Assembly (NCBI GenBank): GCA_005884925.1
Contig: VAYU01000031.1
Coordinates: 1 to 64,000, forward strand
Origin: Actinomycetota bacterium
GTDB taxonomy: Bacteria; Actinomycetota; UBA4738; HRBIN12
Direction of reading: 5' to 3'
DNA length: 64,000 nucleotides
The position numbers were made by a program, and so were the translations under genes. Under the pieces are notes generated by a model. That model was not told the DNA's origin, did no database searches, and worked only from the letters and a program-made list of their open reading frames with translations. Numbering within the stretch: position 1 is the first letter of the stretch; each line of letters opens with the position of its first letter. Positions 8,675 to 16,947 of the stretch are shown piece after piece.

Positions 8675-9625
8675 TCAGGCGGCCTCGGTGGGAGCCGGCT
8701 GCGTCGCACCCGCGGGCTCGTCGCGTCCCTGAGCCCTCCCCGGCGTCGTGGGCCCCGGACGCTTGGTCACCGCTCGCACGATCAGCAGCACGATGCTCAC
8801 CACCACCACGATGAGCGCCGTCCATTGCGAGCCCGTCAGCGGGCCGAAGCGCTTGTCGATCCGCAGGAAGTCCTCGATCAGACGCGCGCAGCCGTAGCAG
8901 ATCGCGAACGCGAGCGTCGCCGTCCCTTCGCGCCGGGCCTCGCGGGTGAACCACCAGAGGAACCCGAACAAGGCCCACGCGATCAACATGTCGTACATCG
9001 CGGTCTGATGCACGCCGACGCCCGTGGCGATCGTCTCGAGCCCGGCACGCAGCTCGGCGCTCCCACGCCGGATGATCTCGATGTGGTTCCCCTGCAGCGC
9101 CGCCTGACACTCGTTGGCGCCACAGTTGAACGGGGGCGCGAGCTTGCCACCGTGATAGGTCCACGCGAGGATCCAGGACGTGGGCTTGCCCAGGTGATCG
9201 CCGATGATGAGATCGCCGATCCGTCCGATCGCGATCCCGAGAGCCAGCGGCGCCGTCAGCGTGTCGGCGACCTGGAAGAACCGGAGGCCGAATCGTCGGA
9301 TGTTGACGGCGTTCGCGATCGTGGCTCCCGCGATGCCTCCGAGGAGGGAGATCCCACCCTTCCAGACGTAGAGCCACTCGAGCGGTGAGGCGAAATCCGA
9401 CACGTGCGCGATCACGTACGCCACGCGAGCTCCCACGATCGCCCCGATCAAGGACCAGAACACGATCGAGTTCACGGCGTCGACGGAGATCCCGCGACGC
9501 GCCGCCAGTCGCCCGAACAACCAGGCTCCGGTGGCGAAACCGATGGCGATGAACACGCCGTGGGGCGAGAAGCCGAGCACGCGGTCGACGACCGGCCAGC
9601 CGACCGAGGCGAGCGAAGGACTCAT
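8675..9625 (-). CDS. lgt: Prolipoprotein diacylglyceryl transferase (Lgt family)
   Basis: 316 aa with about seven membrane helices. The Lgt signature reads GRIGDLIIGDHLGKPTSW (about residue 135-152), with FSPHGVFIAIGFATG near the N-terminus and RLIEDFLRIDKRFGPLTGSQW near the C-terminus. Lgt moves diacylglycerol from phosphatidylglycerol to the lipobox cysteine at the membrane. The segment GGISLLGGIAGA stands where E. coli Lgt has GGMSFHGG, so the proteobacterial His103 is absent, as in many Gram-positive forms. A Cys pair in FNCGANECQ is unusual and could form an extracellular disulfide. ATG 9625 is chosen from the MSPS start; no strong ribosome site is visible. The Pro/Thr-rich C-terminal tail is cytoplasmic. 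Confidence 0.88.
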   Translation of the reverse strand: MSPSLASVGWPVVDRVLGFSPHGVFIAIGFATGAWLFGRLAARRGISVDAVNSIVFWSLIGAIVGARVAYVIAHVSDFASPLEWLYVWKGGISLLGGIAGATIANAVNIRRFGLRFFQVADTLTAPLALGIAIGRIGDLIIGDHLGKPTSWILAWTYHGGKLAPPFNCGANECQAALQGNHIEIIRRGSAELRAGLETIATGVGVHQTAMYDMLIAWALFGFLWWFTREARREGTATLAFAICYGCARLIEDFLRIDKRFGPLTGSQWTALIVVVVSIVLLIVRAVTKRPGPTTPGRAQGRDEPAGATQPAPTEAA

Positions 9626-9647
9626 CGTGCCGAGCGTAACAGCGTGG

Positions 9648-10238
9648 TCATGAACGACCGCGGGGCCAGAGCCGTGCGATCGCACGTCCGAAGAGCAACC
9701 CGCTCGCCACGTCGCTCGGGTAGTGCACGCCCACGTAGACCCTCGACGTGGCGACGGCGAGGTCCAGTCCCGTGAACGCCGTGCGGGCCGGGATCCCGAG
9801 CTCCAGCTCGCGCGCAGCCACCCGTGTGAAGGTCGTCAGCACGGCCGGATGGGACGACGGCCACGAGGCCCCCTTCGGTCGCGCGATCAGGAGCCGGGTC
9901 CCCGGCGGGTCGGCGTCGGACGGCCGTGGCCGGACGACGACGCGCTTGATGCCTTGCAGCGCGAGCCAGGTCGCGCCGGCGGCGCCGAGCGCGCGAAGCG
10001 CCGCTCGGCGCCGCCCGGCCGTGAGCAGCACGCCGGCGGCCGCGCCCGCCGCGTAGAAGGACCCGAGCTCCGTGATCCCTGCGAACGCGCGGTCGGCCTC
10101 CGTACCGTGGCCGCGGTTCACCACCGCGAAGAGCTCCCGGTCGACGTCGGGACCATCCTCGCCCTTCATCGCCCCAAGGCCGATCGCGCACGCGCCCGCA
10201 ACCAGCGCGCCCGCCCACACCAACCTCGTCACGCCCAT
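9648..10238 (-). CDS. PAP2-family membrane phosphatase
   Basis: 196 aa with five or six membrane helices. The three PAP2 motifs are present: KRVVVRPRPSD (K-x6-RP), PSSHPA (PSGH-like) and SRVYVGVHYPSD (SR-x5-H-x3-D). These residues form the phosphohistidine catalytic site facing the outside of the membrane. The substrate could be undecaprenyl pyrophosphate, phosphatidic acid or phosphatidylglycerol phosphate; sequence does not decide. The start at 10238 leaves the first helix (GVTRLVWAGALVAGACAIGL) at the N-terminus. It lies 22 nt downstream of the lgt start, same strand, so both may be in one transcript serving membrane lipid metabolism. Divergent from the LapA gene. Confidence 0.88.
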   Translation of the reverse strand: MGVTRLVWAGALVAGACAIGLGAMKGEDGPDVDRELFAVVNRGHGTEADRAFAGITELGSFYAAGAAAGVLLTAGRRRAALRALGAAGATWLALQGIKRVVVRPRPSDADPPGTRLLIARPKGASWPSSHPAVLTTFTRVAARELELGIPARTAFTGLDLAVATSRVYVGVHYPSDVASGLLFGRAIARLWPRGRS

Positions 10239-10293
10239 GGCGGTCGATGATGCATGATGGCGAACGGGAGCGTCAGACCGACGGAGGACACGG

Positions 10294-10599
10294 GTGCACC
10301 CGCGCGAGGACATGGACGACGAGGACGGCCGCGGGAGCGGCGGTTCGGGCGGATGGGTCGAGCGACGTGAAGGCCCAAGCGTGAAGCTGATCGTCGCCGG
10401 CGTCATCGTGCTCCTCCTCGTCGTGTTCCTGCTCCAGAACGCCGAGACGACGAAGATCCGGTTCCTCTTCCTGGACGGGACCTATCCGCTCTGGTCGCTG
10501 CTCATCGTGGGCGCCGCGCTGGGCTTCGCCGCGGGATGGTTGGTGGCGGCGGCCCGCGGACGCCGTCGGCTCGAGCGTCGCGCGAAGGACGAGGGCTAG
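10294..10599 (+). CDS. LapA/DUF1049 small membrane protein
   Basis: 101 aa. A charged, Gly-rich N-terminus of about 28 residues precedes two membrane helices (LIVAGVIVLLLVVFLLQN and YPLWSLLIVGAALGFAAGWL) separated by TTKIRFLFLDGT, and a basic tail follows. This is the LapA/DUF1049 pattern, where the Q-N-x-x-x-x-x-F-x-F spacing between helices is conserved. In E. coli LapA takes part in lipopolysaccharide assembly; in Gram-positives the role is unknown. GTG 10294 is favoured by GGAGG 6-7 nt upstream; ATG 10312 is an alternative. Its stop overlaps the convergent SRPBCC stop by a few bases. Confidence 0.85.
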   Translation: MHPREDMDDEDGRGSGGSGGWVERREGPSVKLIVAGVIVLLLVVFLLQNAETTKIRFLFLDGTYPLWSLLIVGAALGFAAGWLVAAARGRRRLERRAKDEG

Positions 10600-11048
10600 C
10601 GGGCCGCCGCCCGGTCCTCGATCTCCCGTTTCTGCGCGAGCGTTCCTCGTTTCAGCGCGTACTGCGCGCCACCGACCGCGTTGACGCTCGCGGCCGCGAA
10701 CGCGCCGAGCGGCCCCCGGAACACGTAGTCGATCTGATGCCGGAGCACGCTCCGGTCGAACGGGAGCGATGCGATCGAGGTCGTCACGGTGGCGTTCAGC
10801 ACGCCGCCGAGACGGATCTTCGCTCGCCACGGTGGTTCCCACTCGAGCACCGTGCACGGGATCGATGCCCGCACGCGCATGAATGCCATCACGACCGAGT
10901 AGTGCGAGCCCTGACGGAGCCCATCCTCGGGAACCTTCACGTCGACGATGTGCCGGTCCCAGTGGGGCAGGTTACGGGGGTCGCTCGTGACCTCCCACAC
11001 GACCTCGGGAGGCGCATCGATCTCGACCGAGTACTCGGCCGTCGTCAT
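10596..11048 (-). CDS. SRPBCC/polyketide-cyclase-like protein
   Basis: 150 aa, one START-like SRPBCC fold. The N-terminal pattern YSVEIDAPPEVVWEVTSDPR followed by LPHWDRHIVDV, and a C-terminal amphipathic helix (ALKRGTLAQKREIEDRAA), are typical. Such proteins bind lipids or hydrophobic ligands in a deep cavity; no catalytic residues are evident. It is the last gene of a leftward operon: its ATG overlaps the PPOX stop by 4 nt. The central segment includes a possible membrane-associated hydrophobic patch (GPLGAFAAASVNAVGG). The ligand is unknown. Confidence is high for the fold, low for function. Confidence 0.8.
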   Translation of the reverse strand: MTTAEYSVEIDAPPEVVWEVTSDPRNLPHWDRHIVDVKVPEDGLRQGSHYSVVMAFMRVRASIPCTVLEWEPPWRAKIRLGGVLNATVTTSIASLPFDRSVLRHQIDYVFRGPLGAFAAASVNAVGGAQYALKRGTLAQKREIEDRAAAR

Positions 11049-11992
11049 CCCGGGATCGTGCTCCCGCTCGTCCAGCCCCTCCACCACACGACGCGGCGCG
11101 GGGTGACGCGGACGAGCGCGTCGGCAGACGGCGCGAGACCCTGGAGGATCGCGCGCATCGTCTTGGCGCCCGAGCCGACGTTCCCCTCCACGAAGAACTC
11201 GGCGACGCCTTGGAACATCGCGCCGACCATGTCACGGGCACGCCAGGCCGATGGGCTGTCCACGGTGAGCGCGACCGTCGCATCACGATCGGCCGCGGCG
11301 ATCGCGAGGGTCTCGGCCGGGAGCGCGGCGTAGAGCGTGGTGGCGTCGGCGCGCCAGTGGATCGGGAGGATGGTGAGGCCGCGCTCGCCGGCCACGGCCA
11401 GCGCACCACGGCCTTCCCGGCCGATCGGTGAGACCACGTCGTGCGGGAGGACGGACAGCGGATCGGCGCCGGTCGAGGAGCGACGGAAGCTCGCATGCGA
11501 GACCGGCTGCCCGCCCCAGCGGCCACGGCCCTCCTGCACGCCCTCATCATCGAGCAGCGCCGTTCGTTCCAGGTCGACGCCCACGAAGACCCGCCCGGGC
11601 GGGGTCCAGGCGAACGGCACCTGGCGCGCGTCGAAGGCATACCCGGCGAAGAAGCGAGCGTTCTTCCGGCTGAACCCGGCCGTCGCGCGCGCGATCGAGG
11701 TCGCGCCCGCGACGGCCGCCCCCCAGGTCCGCGTGTCGAGAGCGTCGTAGGTCTTCACGGTTCCCGTGAAGGCCACGGAGAGATCCCCGTCTCGGATCAG
11801 CCCGGCGGTCGATGGGTCGGTCCGCCAGGCCCGCGCCTTCACCGACCCGCGCGAAGTGGTCAACCAGACCCTCGCGCCGCTGTAGGCGAACACGAGCGGG
11901 GTGCAGTGCGGGCCGTTCGGGGTGGTGGCGGCGACCGTGCAGAACTGGCCCTCCTCCAGGATCCGCTGCACGGCCGTCGAAACGAAACTCAC
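11045..11992 (-). CDS. Two-domain pyridoxamine 5'-phosphate oxidase-like flavoprotein
   Basis: 315 aa, about twice a normal PPOX domain. The first split barrel (residues 1-140: QFCTVAATTPNGPHCTPLVF, then VWLTTSRGSVKARAWRTDP) resembles F420- or FMN-binding PPOX proteins. The second half (about 180-290: LAVAGERGLTILPIHWRADA, then TLYAALPAETLAIAAADRDA) repeats the fold. A single chain may thus mimic the usual dimer. Substrate unknown; members reduce quinones, bilins or F420-linked compounds. GTG 11992 has GAGGGG about 6 nt upstream and overlaps the CPBP stop (GTGTGA). The stop overlaps the SRPBCC start (ATGA). This tight coupling suggests the three proteins act together. Confidence 0.8.
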   Translation of the reverse strand: MSFVSTAVQRILEEGQFCTVAATTPNGPHCTPLVFAYSGARVWLTTSRGSVKARAWRTDPSTAGLIRDGDLSVAFTGTVKTYDALDTRTWGAAVAGATSIARATAGFSRKNARFFAGYAFDARQVPFAWTPPGRVFVGVDLERTALLDDEGVQEGRGRWGGQPVSHASFRRSSTGADPLSVLPHDVVSPIGREGRGALAVAGERGLTILPIHWRADATTLYAALPAETLAIAAADRDATVALTVDSPSAWRARDMVGAMFQGVAEFFVEGNVGSGAKTMRAILQGLAPSADALVRVTPRRVVWWRGWTSGSTIPG

Positions 11993-12612
11993 ACGCGTCC
12001 CCTCCGCCCGGCCCCCGGCGGGAGCACGAGCATCAGTCCGGTCCAAAGGATATGGCTCGCGAGCGGTGCCGCGAGTCCCCCCGACCACCACGCGAGGGCC
12101 CCCCAGACCGCTCCGCCGACGACCGCCCCGGCCACGATCGGTAGCGATCGCGAGGGGAGGTTGGCCACCGAGTAGGCGAACAACGCGGCGACCGCCGCGC
12201 CGCCGGCCCCGAGGGCCGTCTCCCCGAGCGTGCGCTGCACCAACCCGCGGTAGAAGATCTCCTCGGCAGGGACCGAGACCAGCAGCGAGAGCACGAGCGC
12301 CGCCCTGATCGGCTCATCCGCGGCCTCGCGATACGCAGCCTCCACGTGGCGGGCGAAGGGCCCCCAATGCGACGCGATCGCGACGAACACCCGCGTGGCG
12401 ACGAACAGCGCGAGACCGCTGGCAAGCCCGACGACGACGGCCTCGCTCAGCCCCGTGGTTCCTTCGGGAGCGGGCATCACCACGAGCGCGACCAGCCCCA
12501 TCGCGCCGAGCACGAACGGCATCAGCCGCCACACCGTGGCGCGACCGGAGGAGATCGCCCACCAGGCGACCGTCTGCGCGACGATCCCGACGACGATGAC
12601 GGCTGCTCGCAC
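11989..12612 (-). CDS. CPBP-family intramembrane metalloprotease (divergent)
   Basis: 207 aa with about six membrane helices. Motif 1 is clear (SVPAEEIFYRGLVQRTLGE; the EExxxR glutamates). Motif 2 should be FxxxH but reads LFAYSVANLP, with Asn in place of His. Motif 3 keeps a histidine (ASHILWTGL). CPBP proteins include CAAX prenyl proteases, bacteriocin self-immunity proteins and anti-sigma processing factors. Loss of the motif 2 His may mean altered metal binding or a non-catalytic protein. GTG 12612 follows the upstream gene's stop by 2 nt, and its own stop overlaps the PPOX start. Family assignment is firm; activity is open. Confidence 0.8.
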   Translation of the reverse strand: MRAAVIVVGIVAQTVAWWAISSGRATVWRLMPFVLGAMGLVALVVMPAPEGTTGLSEAVVVGLASGLALFVATRVFVAIASHWGPFARHVEAAYREAADEPIRAALVLSLLVSVPAEEIFYRGLVQRTLGETALGAGGAAVAALFAYSVANLPSRSLPIVAGAVVGGAVWGALAWWSGGLAAPLASHILWTGLMLVLPPGAGRRGRV

Positions 12613-12614
12613 GG

Positions 12615-13475
12615 CTACCCGGGGAGGAACCTCGTCCGGACGGCGATCTCCGCGGTGAACGCGGTCACGACCGCGAGGTAGTAGAAGCCCGTCGCGGACT
12701 GCACCGCCGCGGCCCGCTCGCCGCGCAACGCCGCCCGCACAACGACCGCGATCAGCAGCGTCGCCGCCGCCATGCCGATCGCGATCCACGGCGCGAGGGC
12801 ACCGGCCGTGAGCAAGGGGTTGAGCTGTGCGGAGGACGGCGTCCCACCGAAGCCGCTCGTCGCGATCGCGGCGATCTCGACACCGGTCGTGACGATCAGG
12901 ACGAGGGTTGCGCGGCCGATCGGCCGTCTCGTGAGCTTCCGGTCGGTCAGGTACCAGTGTCCGAGGAACAACCCGTCATTGGCGGCGCCGAGGAACGCGG
13001 CACCGGCCGCCAGCTGGAACAGCGACACGAGGGAGCCCTGCCGCCCAGTCGCGGCCATGACGGCGAGGACCGCGAGGGAGACCGGGACCGAGACGATCCC
13101 GACGACCCGTCCGAACAGCGGCTGCCGAAGGAGGAACGCGCCGGCGGTGGCGGTGCCCAGCACCGCGACCGCGAGCGCGAGCGAGGTCACCCGCCTGCCC
13201 GTGTCACCCGCCACGGCGCCCGAGGACGCCGCGAACCACGCGGGCCACGCGAACAGCAGCGTCGTGAGGACGCTCCAGAGGGTGAAGTACGAGCGCTTCG
13301 TCTCGTTCCAGAGCGGAGAGAGCCAGGTGAACGTCGCGGCGCCCGCGAACGTCTCGGCGAGCACGAGAGCCAGGACCCCGGCGACACCGGTCACGCGTAC
13401 GATCCCGCGAACGACCTCGACATCGCGGCACAGGGTAGTGGCCGCAGCCCGGCGGAGGATCCTTCCGTCGTTCAC
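12615..13475 (-). CDS. Multi-pass membrane protein of unknown function
   Basis: 286 aa with seven or eight predicted membrane helices. I do not recognise the family. Visible features include GHWYLTDRKLTRRPI after the fourth or fifth helix and a conserved-looking C-terminus (ATGFYYLAVVTAFTAEIAVR). Histidine and tyrosine residues within helices could bind a cofactor, but nothing proves this. It is the first gene of the leftward operon with CPBP, PPOX and SRPBCC genes. The GTG at 13475 has GGGAGG only 2 nt upstream, so the true start could be slightly further in. Only 26 nt separate it from the divergent methyltransferase start, so promoters must overlap coding sequence. Confidence 0.7.
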   Translation of the reverse strand: MNDGRILRRAAATTLCRDVEVVRGIVRVTGVAGVLALVLAETFAGAATFTWLSPLWNETKRSYFTLWSVLTTLLFAWPAWFAASSGAVAGDTGRRVTSLALAVAVLGTATAGAFLLRQPLFGRVVGIVSVPVSLAVLAVMAATGRQGSLVSLFQLAAGAAFLGAANDGLFLGHWYLTDRKLTRRPIGRATLVLIVTTGVEIAAIATSGFGGTPSSAQLNPLLTAGALAPWIAIGMAAATLLIAVVVRAALRGERAAAVQSATGFYYLAVVTAFTAEIAVRTRFLPG

Positions 13476-13501
13476 AGCCTCCCCCGGTACCCTTGCCCGT
13501 C

Positions 13502-14293
13502 ATGGACGACTGGCGGTCCTACGACGACGTGGCGGTCACGTACGAACGCGTCCATGCTCCTCGGTTCGCCGAACCGGCCCGTGACCTGCTCGCGCTGGCC
13601 GGCGTCCACGCCGGCCATCGCGTGCTCGACGTCGGCACGGGCACCGGCGTGGCCGCGGAGGTCGCCCGAGGGCTCGGCGCCGACGCCGTCGGCGTCGACG
13701 CCTCGCTCGGCATGCTGCGCGTGGCACACGCCGCCCACCCCGGGCTTCGCCTCGCAGCCGCCGGAGCGATCGATCTGCCCTTCCGCGACGGCTCGTTCGA
13801 CGCCGTCGTCGGCACGTTCGTGCTGGCCCATTTCGCCAAGGTGGACACCGCCCTCTACGACATCGTTCGCGTCGCCGCGCCCGGTGGCGCCGTCGCGTTC
13901 ACGTCGTGGGCCGACGGCCGCGACGCGTTCAGCGACACCTGGCTCGAGCTCGTGAGCGAGGTGGTCCCGAAGGAGCTGCTCGAGCCCTCGATCGCGAAGG
14001 CGATCCCGAACCACGAGCGGTTCACGAAGCGTCAGGCGGTCGAGGTGGCGTTGCTCGACGCTGGGCTCCGTCGCGTCCGCACCGAGCCGGCGCAGTACGA
14101 GTGGAGCTACACGCTCGACGATTACCTCGACGGGCTCGAGGTCTGGGCCGTCGGCCGCTTCGCCAAGGAGATGCTCGGCGGCGCCGCCTGGGCCGGCTTC
14201 CGCGAGCGCGCGCGGACGGTGTTCGCCGACCGGTTCCCGGATCCCCTGCACGACCGGCGCGACGTGCTCCTTGCCATCGGCATCAAGGAGTAG
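13502..14293 (+). CDS. Class I SAM-dependent methyltransferase
   Basis: 263 aa. Motif I is VLDVGTGTGVAAEVARGLG, motif II region VGVDASLGMLRVA, and motif IV/post region SFDAVVGTFVLAHF followed by LYDIVRVAAPGG. This is the UbiE/MenG-like or Methyltransf_11 group that alkylates small molecules in the cytosol. The C-terminal half (from about 150) has a helical lid that could select the substrate, which is not identifiable. ATG 13502 is preferred over TTG 13493 because it starts directly at the MDDWRSYDDVA segment. It stands alone between a divergent operon and the ligD cluster; the 115-nt gap after it holds no gene I can support. Confidence 0.88.
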   Translation: MDDWRSYDDVAVTYERVHAPRFAEPARDLLALAGVHAGHRVLDVGTGTGVAAEVARGLGADAVGVDASLGMLRVAHAAHPGLRLAAAGAIDLPFRDGSFDAVVGTFVLAHFAKVDTALYDIVRVAAPGGAVAFTSWADGRDAFSDTWLELVSEVVPKELLEPSIAKAIPNHERFTKRQAVEVALLDAGLRRVRTEPAQYEWSYTLDDYLDGLEVWAVGRFAKEMLGGAAWAGFRERARTVFADRFPDPLHDRRDVLLAIGIKE

Positions 14294-14408
14294 CAGCCAG
14301 CGAGCGCCGTTCCGATCATCGCGCCGGCCGATCTGCCGCGCCGAGCGGTCGCGCCGGTTTGTCGCGCGCGGCGAACGGGAACCTGTTCCTCGGAGAGCCG
14401 AGGGAGCG

Positions 14409-15002
14409 ATGGCCAGGAACGACCGACTCCGGCGGTACCGCGAGAAGCGGGACCTCGCGCGTTCGGGTGAACCATCGGGCGGACGACGGCGATCCCGCCC
14501 ACGGTTCGTGATCCAGCAGCCCGACGCGACCACGATGCACTACGACTTCCGCCTGGAAGCGGACGGCGTGCTCAAGTCGTGGGCCGTGCCCAAAGGCCCA
14601 TCGACCGATCCTCGCGAGAAACGGCTCGCCATGCCGACCGAGGACCATCCCCTCGACTACGCGAGGTTCGAAGGGGTGATCCCCGAGGGCGAGTACGGGG
14701 CGGGACCCGTGATCGTGTGGGATACCGGCACGTATCGGAATCAGACCCACCGTGACGGGGAGGCCGTCTCGGTCGAACGAGCGGTCGACGACGGCCATGT
14801 CTCGGTGTGGCTGGATGGATGCAAGCTCTCCGGCGGATATGCCCTGACCAGGATCGGGAAGGGCGAGCGCCCCCGCTGGCTGCTGGTGAAGGAAGCCGAC
14901 GAACGCGCGGACGCACGCCGGAAGCCGGTGCGGACCCGACCTGAGTCCGTGATCTCCGGTCGGACGATCGAACAGGTGGCCGACGAGCAGGGGACCCGAT
15001 GA
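14409..15002 (+). CDS. ligD: LigD-type 3'-phosphoesterase (PE domain only)
   Basis: 197 aa, corresponding to the N-terminal PE domain of LigD on its own. The signature FVIQQPDATTMHYDFRLEAD is followed by LKSWAVPKGPS, LAMPTEDHPLDYARFEGVIP and EGEYGAGPVIVWDTGTY. His in TMHYDFRL, Asp and the HPLDY histidine are the metal ligands in characterised PE domains. The enzyme trims 3'-phosphate and ribonucleotide ends during nonhomologous end joining. ATG 14409 has AGGGAG 3-4 nt upstream. Its stop overlaps the ligase ORF start (ATGA), so it opens a co-translated end-joining operon. PE as a stand-alone protein is known in some archaea and bacteria. Confidence 0.93.
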   Translation: MARNDRLRRYREKRDLARSGEPSGGRRRSRPRFVIQQPDATTMHYDFRLEADGVLKSWAVPKGPSTDPREKRLAMPTEDHPLDYARFEGVIPEGEYGAGPVIVWDTGTYRNQTHRDGEAVSVERAVDDGHVSVWLDGCKLSGGYALTRIGKGERPRWLLVKEADERADARRKPVRTRPESVISGRTIEQVADEQGTR

Positions 15003-16003
15003 GCGACGTGTTCCGGTCGATCCCCACGAGGGATCGAACCGCTCTTCGGCCGTCGAAGCAGCCGTCGTGGACGGAACCGATGCTCGCCACGCTGACCGAG
15101 GAACGCTTCTCCGATCCCGCGTGGATCTTCGAGCCGAAGTACGACGGTGTCCGGTGCTTGGTGTTCCGCACGCCCGCGGACGTCCGGCTGCTGTCGCGGA
15201 ACCAGAAGGCTCTGAACGACCATTACCCGGAACTCGAGGAGGCGCTCGAGCTCCAGTCATCGGACCGGTTCGTGGTCGACGGCGAGATCGTGGCCTTCGA
15301 GGGCAAGCGGACAAGCTTCGCGCGCCTGCAGCGACGGATGCAGATCGCGGACCGGGAACGTGCGCGGGCGAGCGGCGTGAAGGTCTTCCTGTACCTCTTC
15401 GACATCGTGCACGCGGACGGCTACGACCTCACCGGTCTGCCGTTGCGGACCCGGAAGAAAGCGCTCCGATCCGCGGTCGCGTTCCGCGATCCGCTCCGGT
15501 ACAGTCCGCACCGCAACGAGGGCGGCGAATCGTATCTCCGCCAGGCGTGCGCTCGCGGTTGGGAGGGCGTGATCGCGAAACGCGCCGACGCACCGTACCG
15601 GCACGCGCGATCCACGGACTGGCTGAAGTTCAAGTGCGTCAACGAGCAGGAGTTCGTGATCGGCGGCTATACGGACCCGAAGGGTTCGCGGCACGGCTTC
15701 GGCGCACTGTTGATCGGCTACCACCGCGACGGAGAGCTCCGGTTCGCCGGGAAGGTCGGCACCGGGTTCGATGACGCGACGCTCGAGCGGCTCGGGCGAC
15801 GTCTCGCGAGGATCGAGCGGGAGCGTCCGCCCTTCGCCACCGGACGGCTGCCTCGTCACGCGGTCCACTGGGTCGAACCTGCGCTGGTCGCGCAGGTGGC
15901 GTTCACGGAATGGACCCGCGACGGCCAGCTCCGTCACCCGCGGTTCCGCGGTCTTCGGGACGACAAGCCAGCACGTGACGTGGTTCGGGAGCAGGCGAGA
16001 TGA
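14999..16003 (+). CDS. ligD: LigD-type ATP-dependent DNA ligase (LIG domain only)
   Basis: 334 aa, the LigD ligase domain as a separate protein. The adenylated lysine is in IFEPKYDGVRCLVF (motif I). Further motifs are VVDGEIVAF (III), LFDIVHADGYDLTGLPL (IIIa), WEGVIAKRADAPY (IV) and STDWLKFKC (V). The C-terminal OB domain starts NEQEFVIGGYTDPKGSR, matching LigD rather than LigC. It seals double-strand breaks after end processing. The ATG overlaps the PE stop, and the stop overlaps the polymerase ORF start, both by 4 nt. Together the three ORFs rebuild LigD, apart from the DNA-end binding protein Ku, which is not in this window. Confidence 0.95.
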   Translation: MSDVFRSIPTRDRTALRPSKQPSWTEPMLATLTEERFSDPAWIFEPKYDGVRCLVFRTPADVRLLSRNQKALNDHYPELEEALELQSSDRFVVDGEIVAFEGKRTSFARLQRRMQIADRERARASGVKVFLYLFDIVHADGYDLTGLPLRTRKKALRSAVAFRDPLRYSPHRNEGGESYLRQACARGWEGVIAKRADAPYRHARSTDWLKFKCVNEQEFVIGGYTDPKGSRHGFGALLIGYHRDGELRFAGKVGTGFDDATLERLGRRLARIERERPPFATGRLPRHAVHWVEPALVAQVAFTEWTRDGQLRHPRFRGLRDDKPARDVVREQAR

Positions 16004-16947
16004 GCGAACGCCAGCCGATCCGGGTCGGGCGACGCACCTTCGAGGTCTCCAACCTGCACAAGGTCCTGTTCCCCGACGATGGGATCACGAAGGGCGATCT
16101 GATCGAGCACTACGAGCGCGTCGCCGAGCTGATGCTCCCGCACGTCAAGCAACGTCCGGCCGCGATGGAGCGCTACCCGGACGGCATCCGCGGGCCCCGC
16201 ATCTTCCACAAGGACGTTCCGGACTACTTCCCGGACTGGATCGAGCGCGTCCGCGTCCGCAAAGCCGGAGGGTCGCTCCAGCAGGTCGTCTGCTCCGAAG
16301 CGGCCACCCTCGCGTACCTCGCGAACCAAGCGTGCATCACCCCCCACGTGTTCCTGTCGCGGGTCGACCGGATCGACGAACCGGATCAGATGATCTTCGA
16401 CCTCGACCCTCCCGGCGAGGGGTTCGACGACGCTCGGAAGGTCGCGCTCTCGTTGCGCGGCCTGCTCGACGAGCTCGCCCTCCCGTCGTTCGTCAAAACC
16501 ACCGGGGGCAAGGGGCTCCACGTCGTGGTTCCGCTCGATCGGAGCGCCGGGTTCGACGAGGTGCGGACCTTCGCGCGCGACGTGGCCGACGTGCTGATCG
16601 AGCGCGACCCGGACAACCTGACGCGAGCACCGCGGAAGGAACGTCGTGGCGGGCGCCTGTTCCTCGACGTGATGCGGAACGCGTACGCGCAGACGGCGGC
16701 GCCGCCGTACGCCGTGCGCGCCCGACCCGGCGCACCGATCGCGACCCCGCTCGACTGGACCGAGGTGGAAGATCGCTCGCTGCGCCCGTCGCGGTTCACG
16801 ATGTCGACGATCGGCGGGAAGCTGGAGCGCGACGACGATCCGTGGCGAGGGTTCCGGCGCAGGGGCAGATCCCTCCGCTCGGCACGCGCTCGGCTCGACA
16901 GGATGCACCGCGAGGGATCGGCCGAGCGCAAGCGGGTCGCCCGATGA
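16000..16947 (+). CDS. ligD: LigD-type primase-polymerase (POL/AEP domain only)
   Basis: 315 aa, the archaeo-eukaryotic primase-like POL domain alone. Visible motifs are SNLHKVLFPDDGITKGDLIEHY, the catalytic Asp pair in MIFDLDPPGEGF, KTTGGKGLHVVVPLDRSAGF and FLDVMRNAYAQTAAPPY. Such polymerases add ribo- or deoxyribonucleotides to fill gaps at broken ends, working with Ku and the ligase. The start ATG overlaps the ligase stop, and the stop overlaps the start of a small fourth ORF. The basic C-terminal tail (RRRGRSLRSARARL) may help DNA binding. It could also act as a free PrimPol in replication or repair. Confidence 0.95.
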   Translation: MSERQPIRVGRRTFEVSNLHKVLFPDDGITKGDLIEHYERVAELMLPHVKQRPAAMERYPDGIRGPRIFHKDVPDYFPDWIERVRVRKAGGSLQQVVCSEAATLAYLANQACITPHVFLSRVDRIDEPDQMIFDLDPPGEGFDDARKVALSLRGLLDELALPSFVKTTGGKGLHVVVPLDRSAGFDEVRTFARDVADVLIERDPDNLTRAPRKERRGGRLFLDVMRNAYAQTAAPPYAVRARPGAPIATPLDWTEVEDRSLRPSRFTMSTIGGKLERDDDPWRGFRRRGRSLRSARARLDRMHREGSAERKRVAR

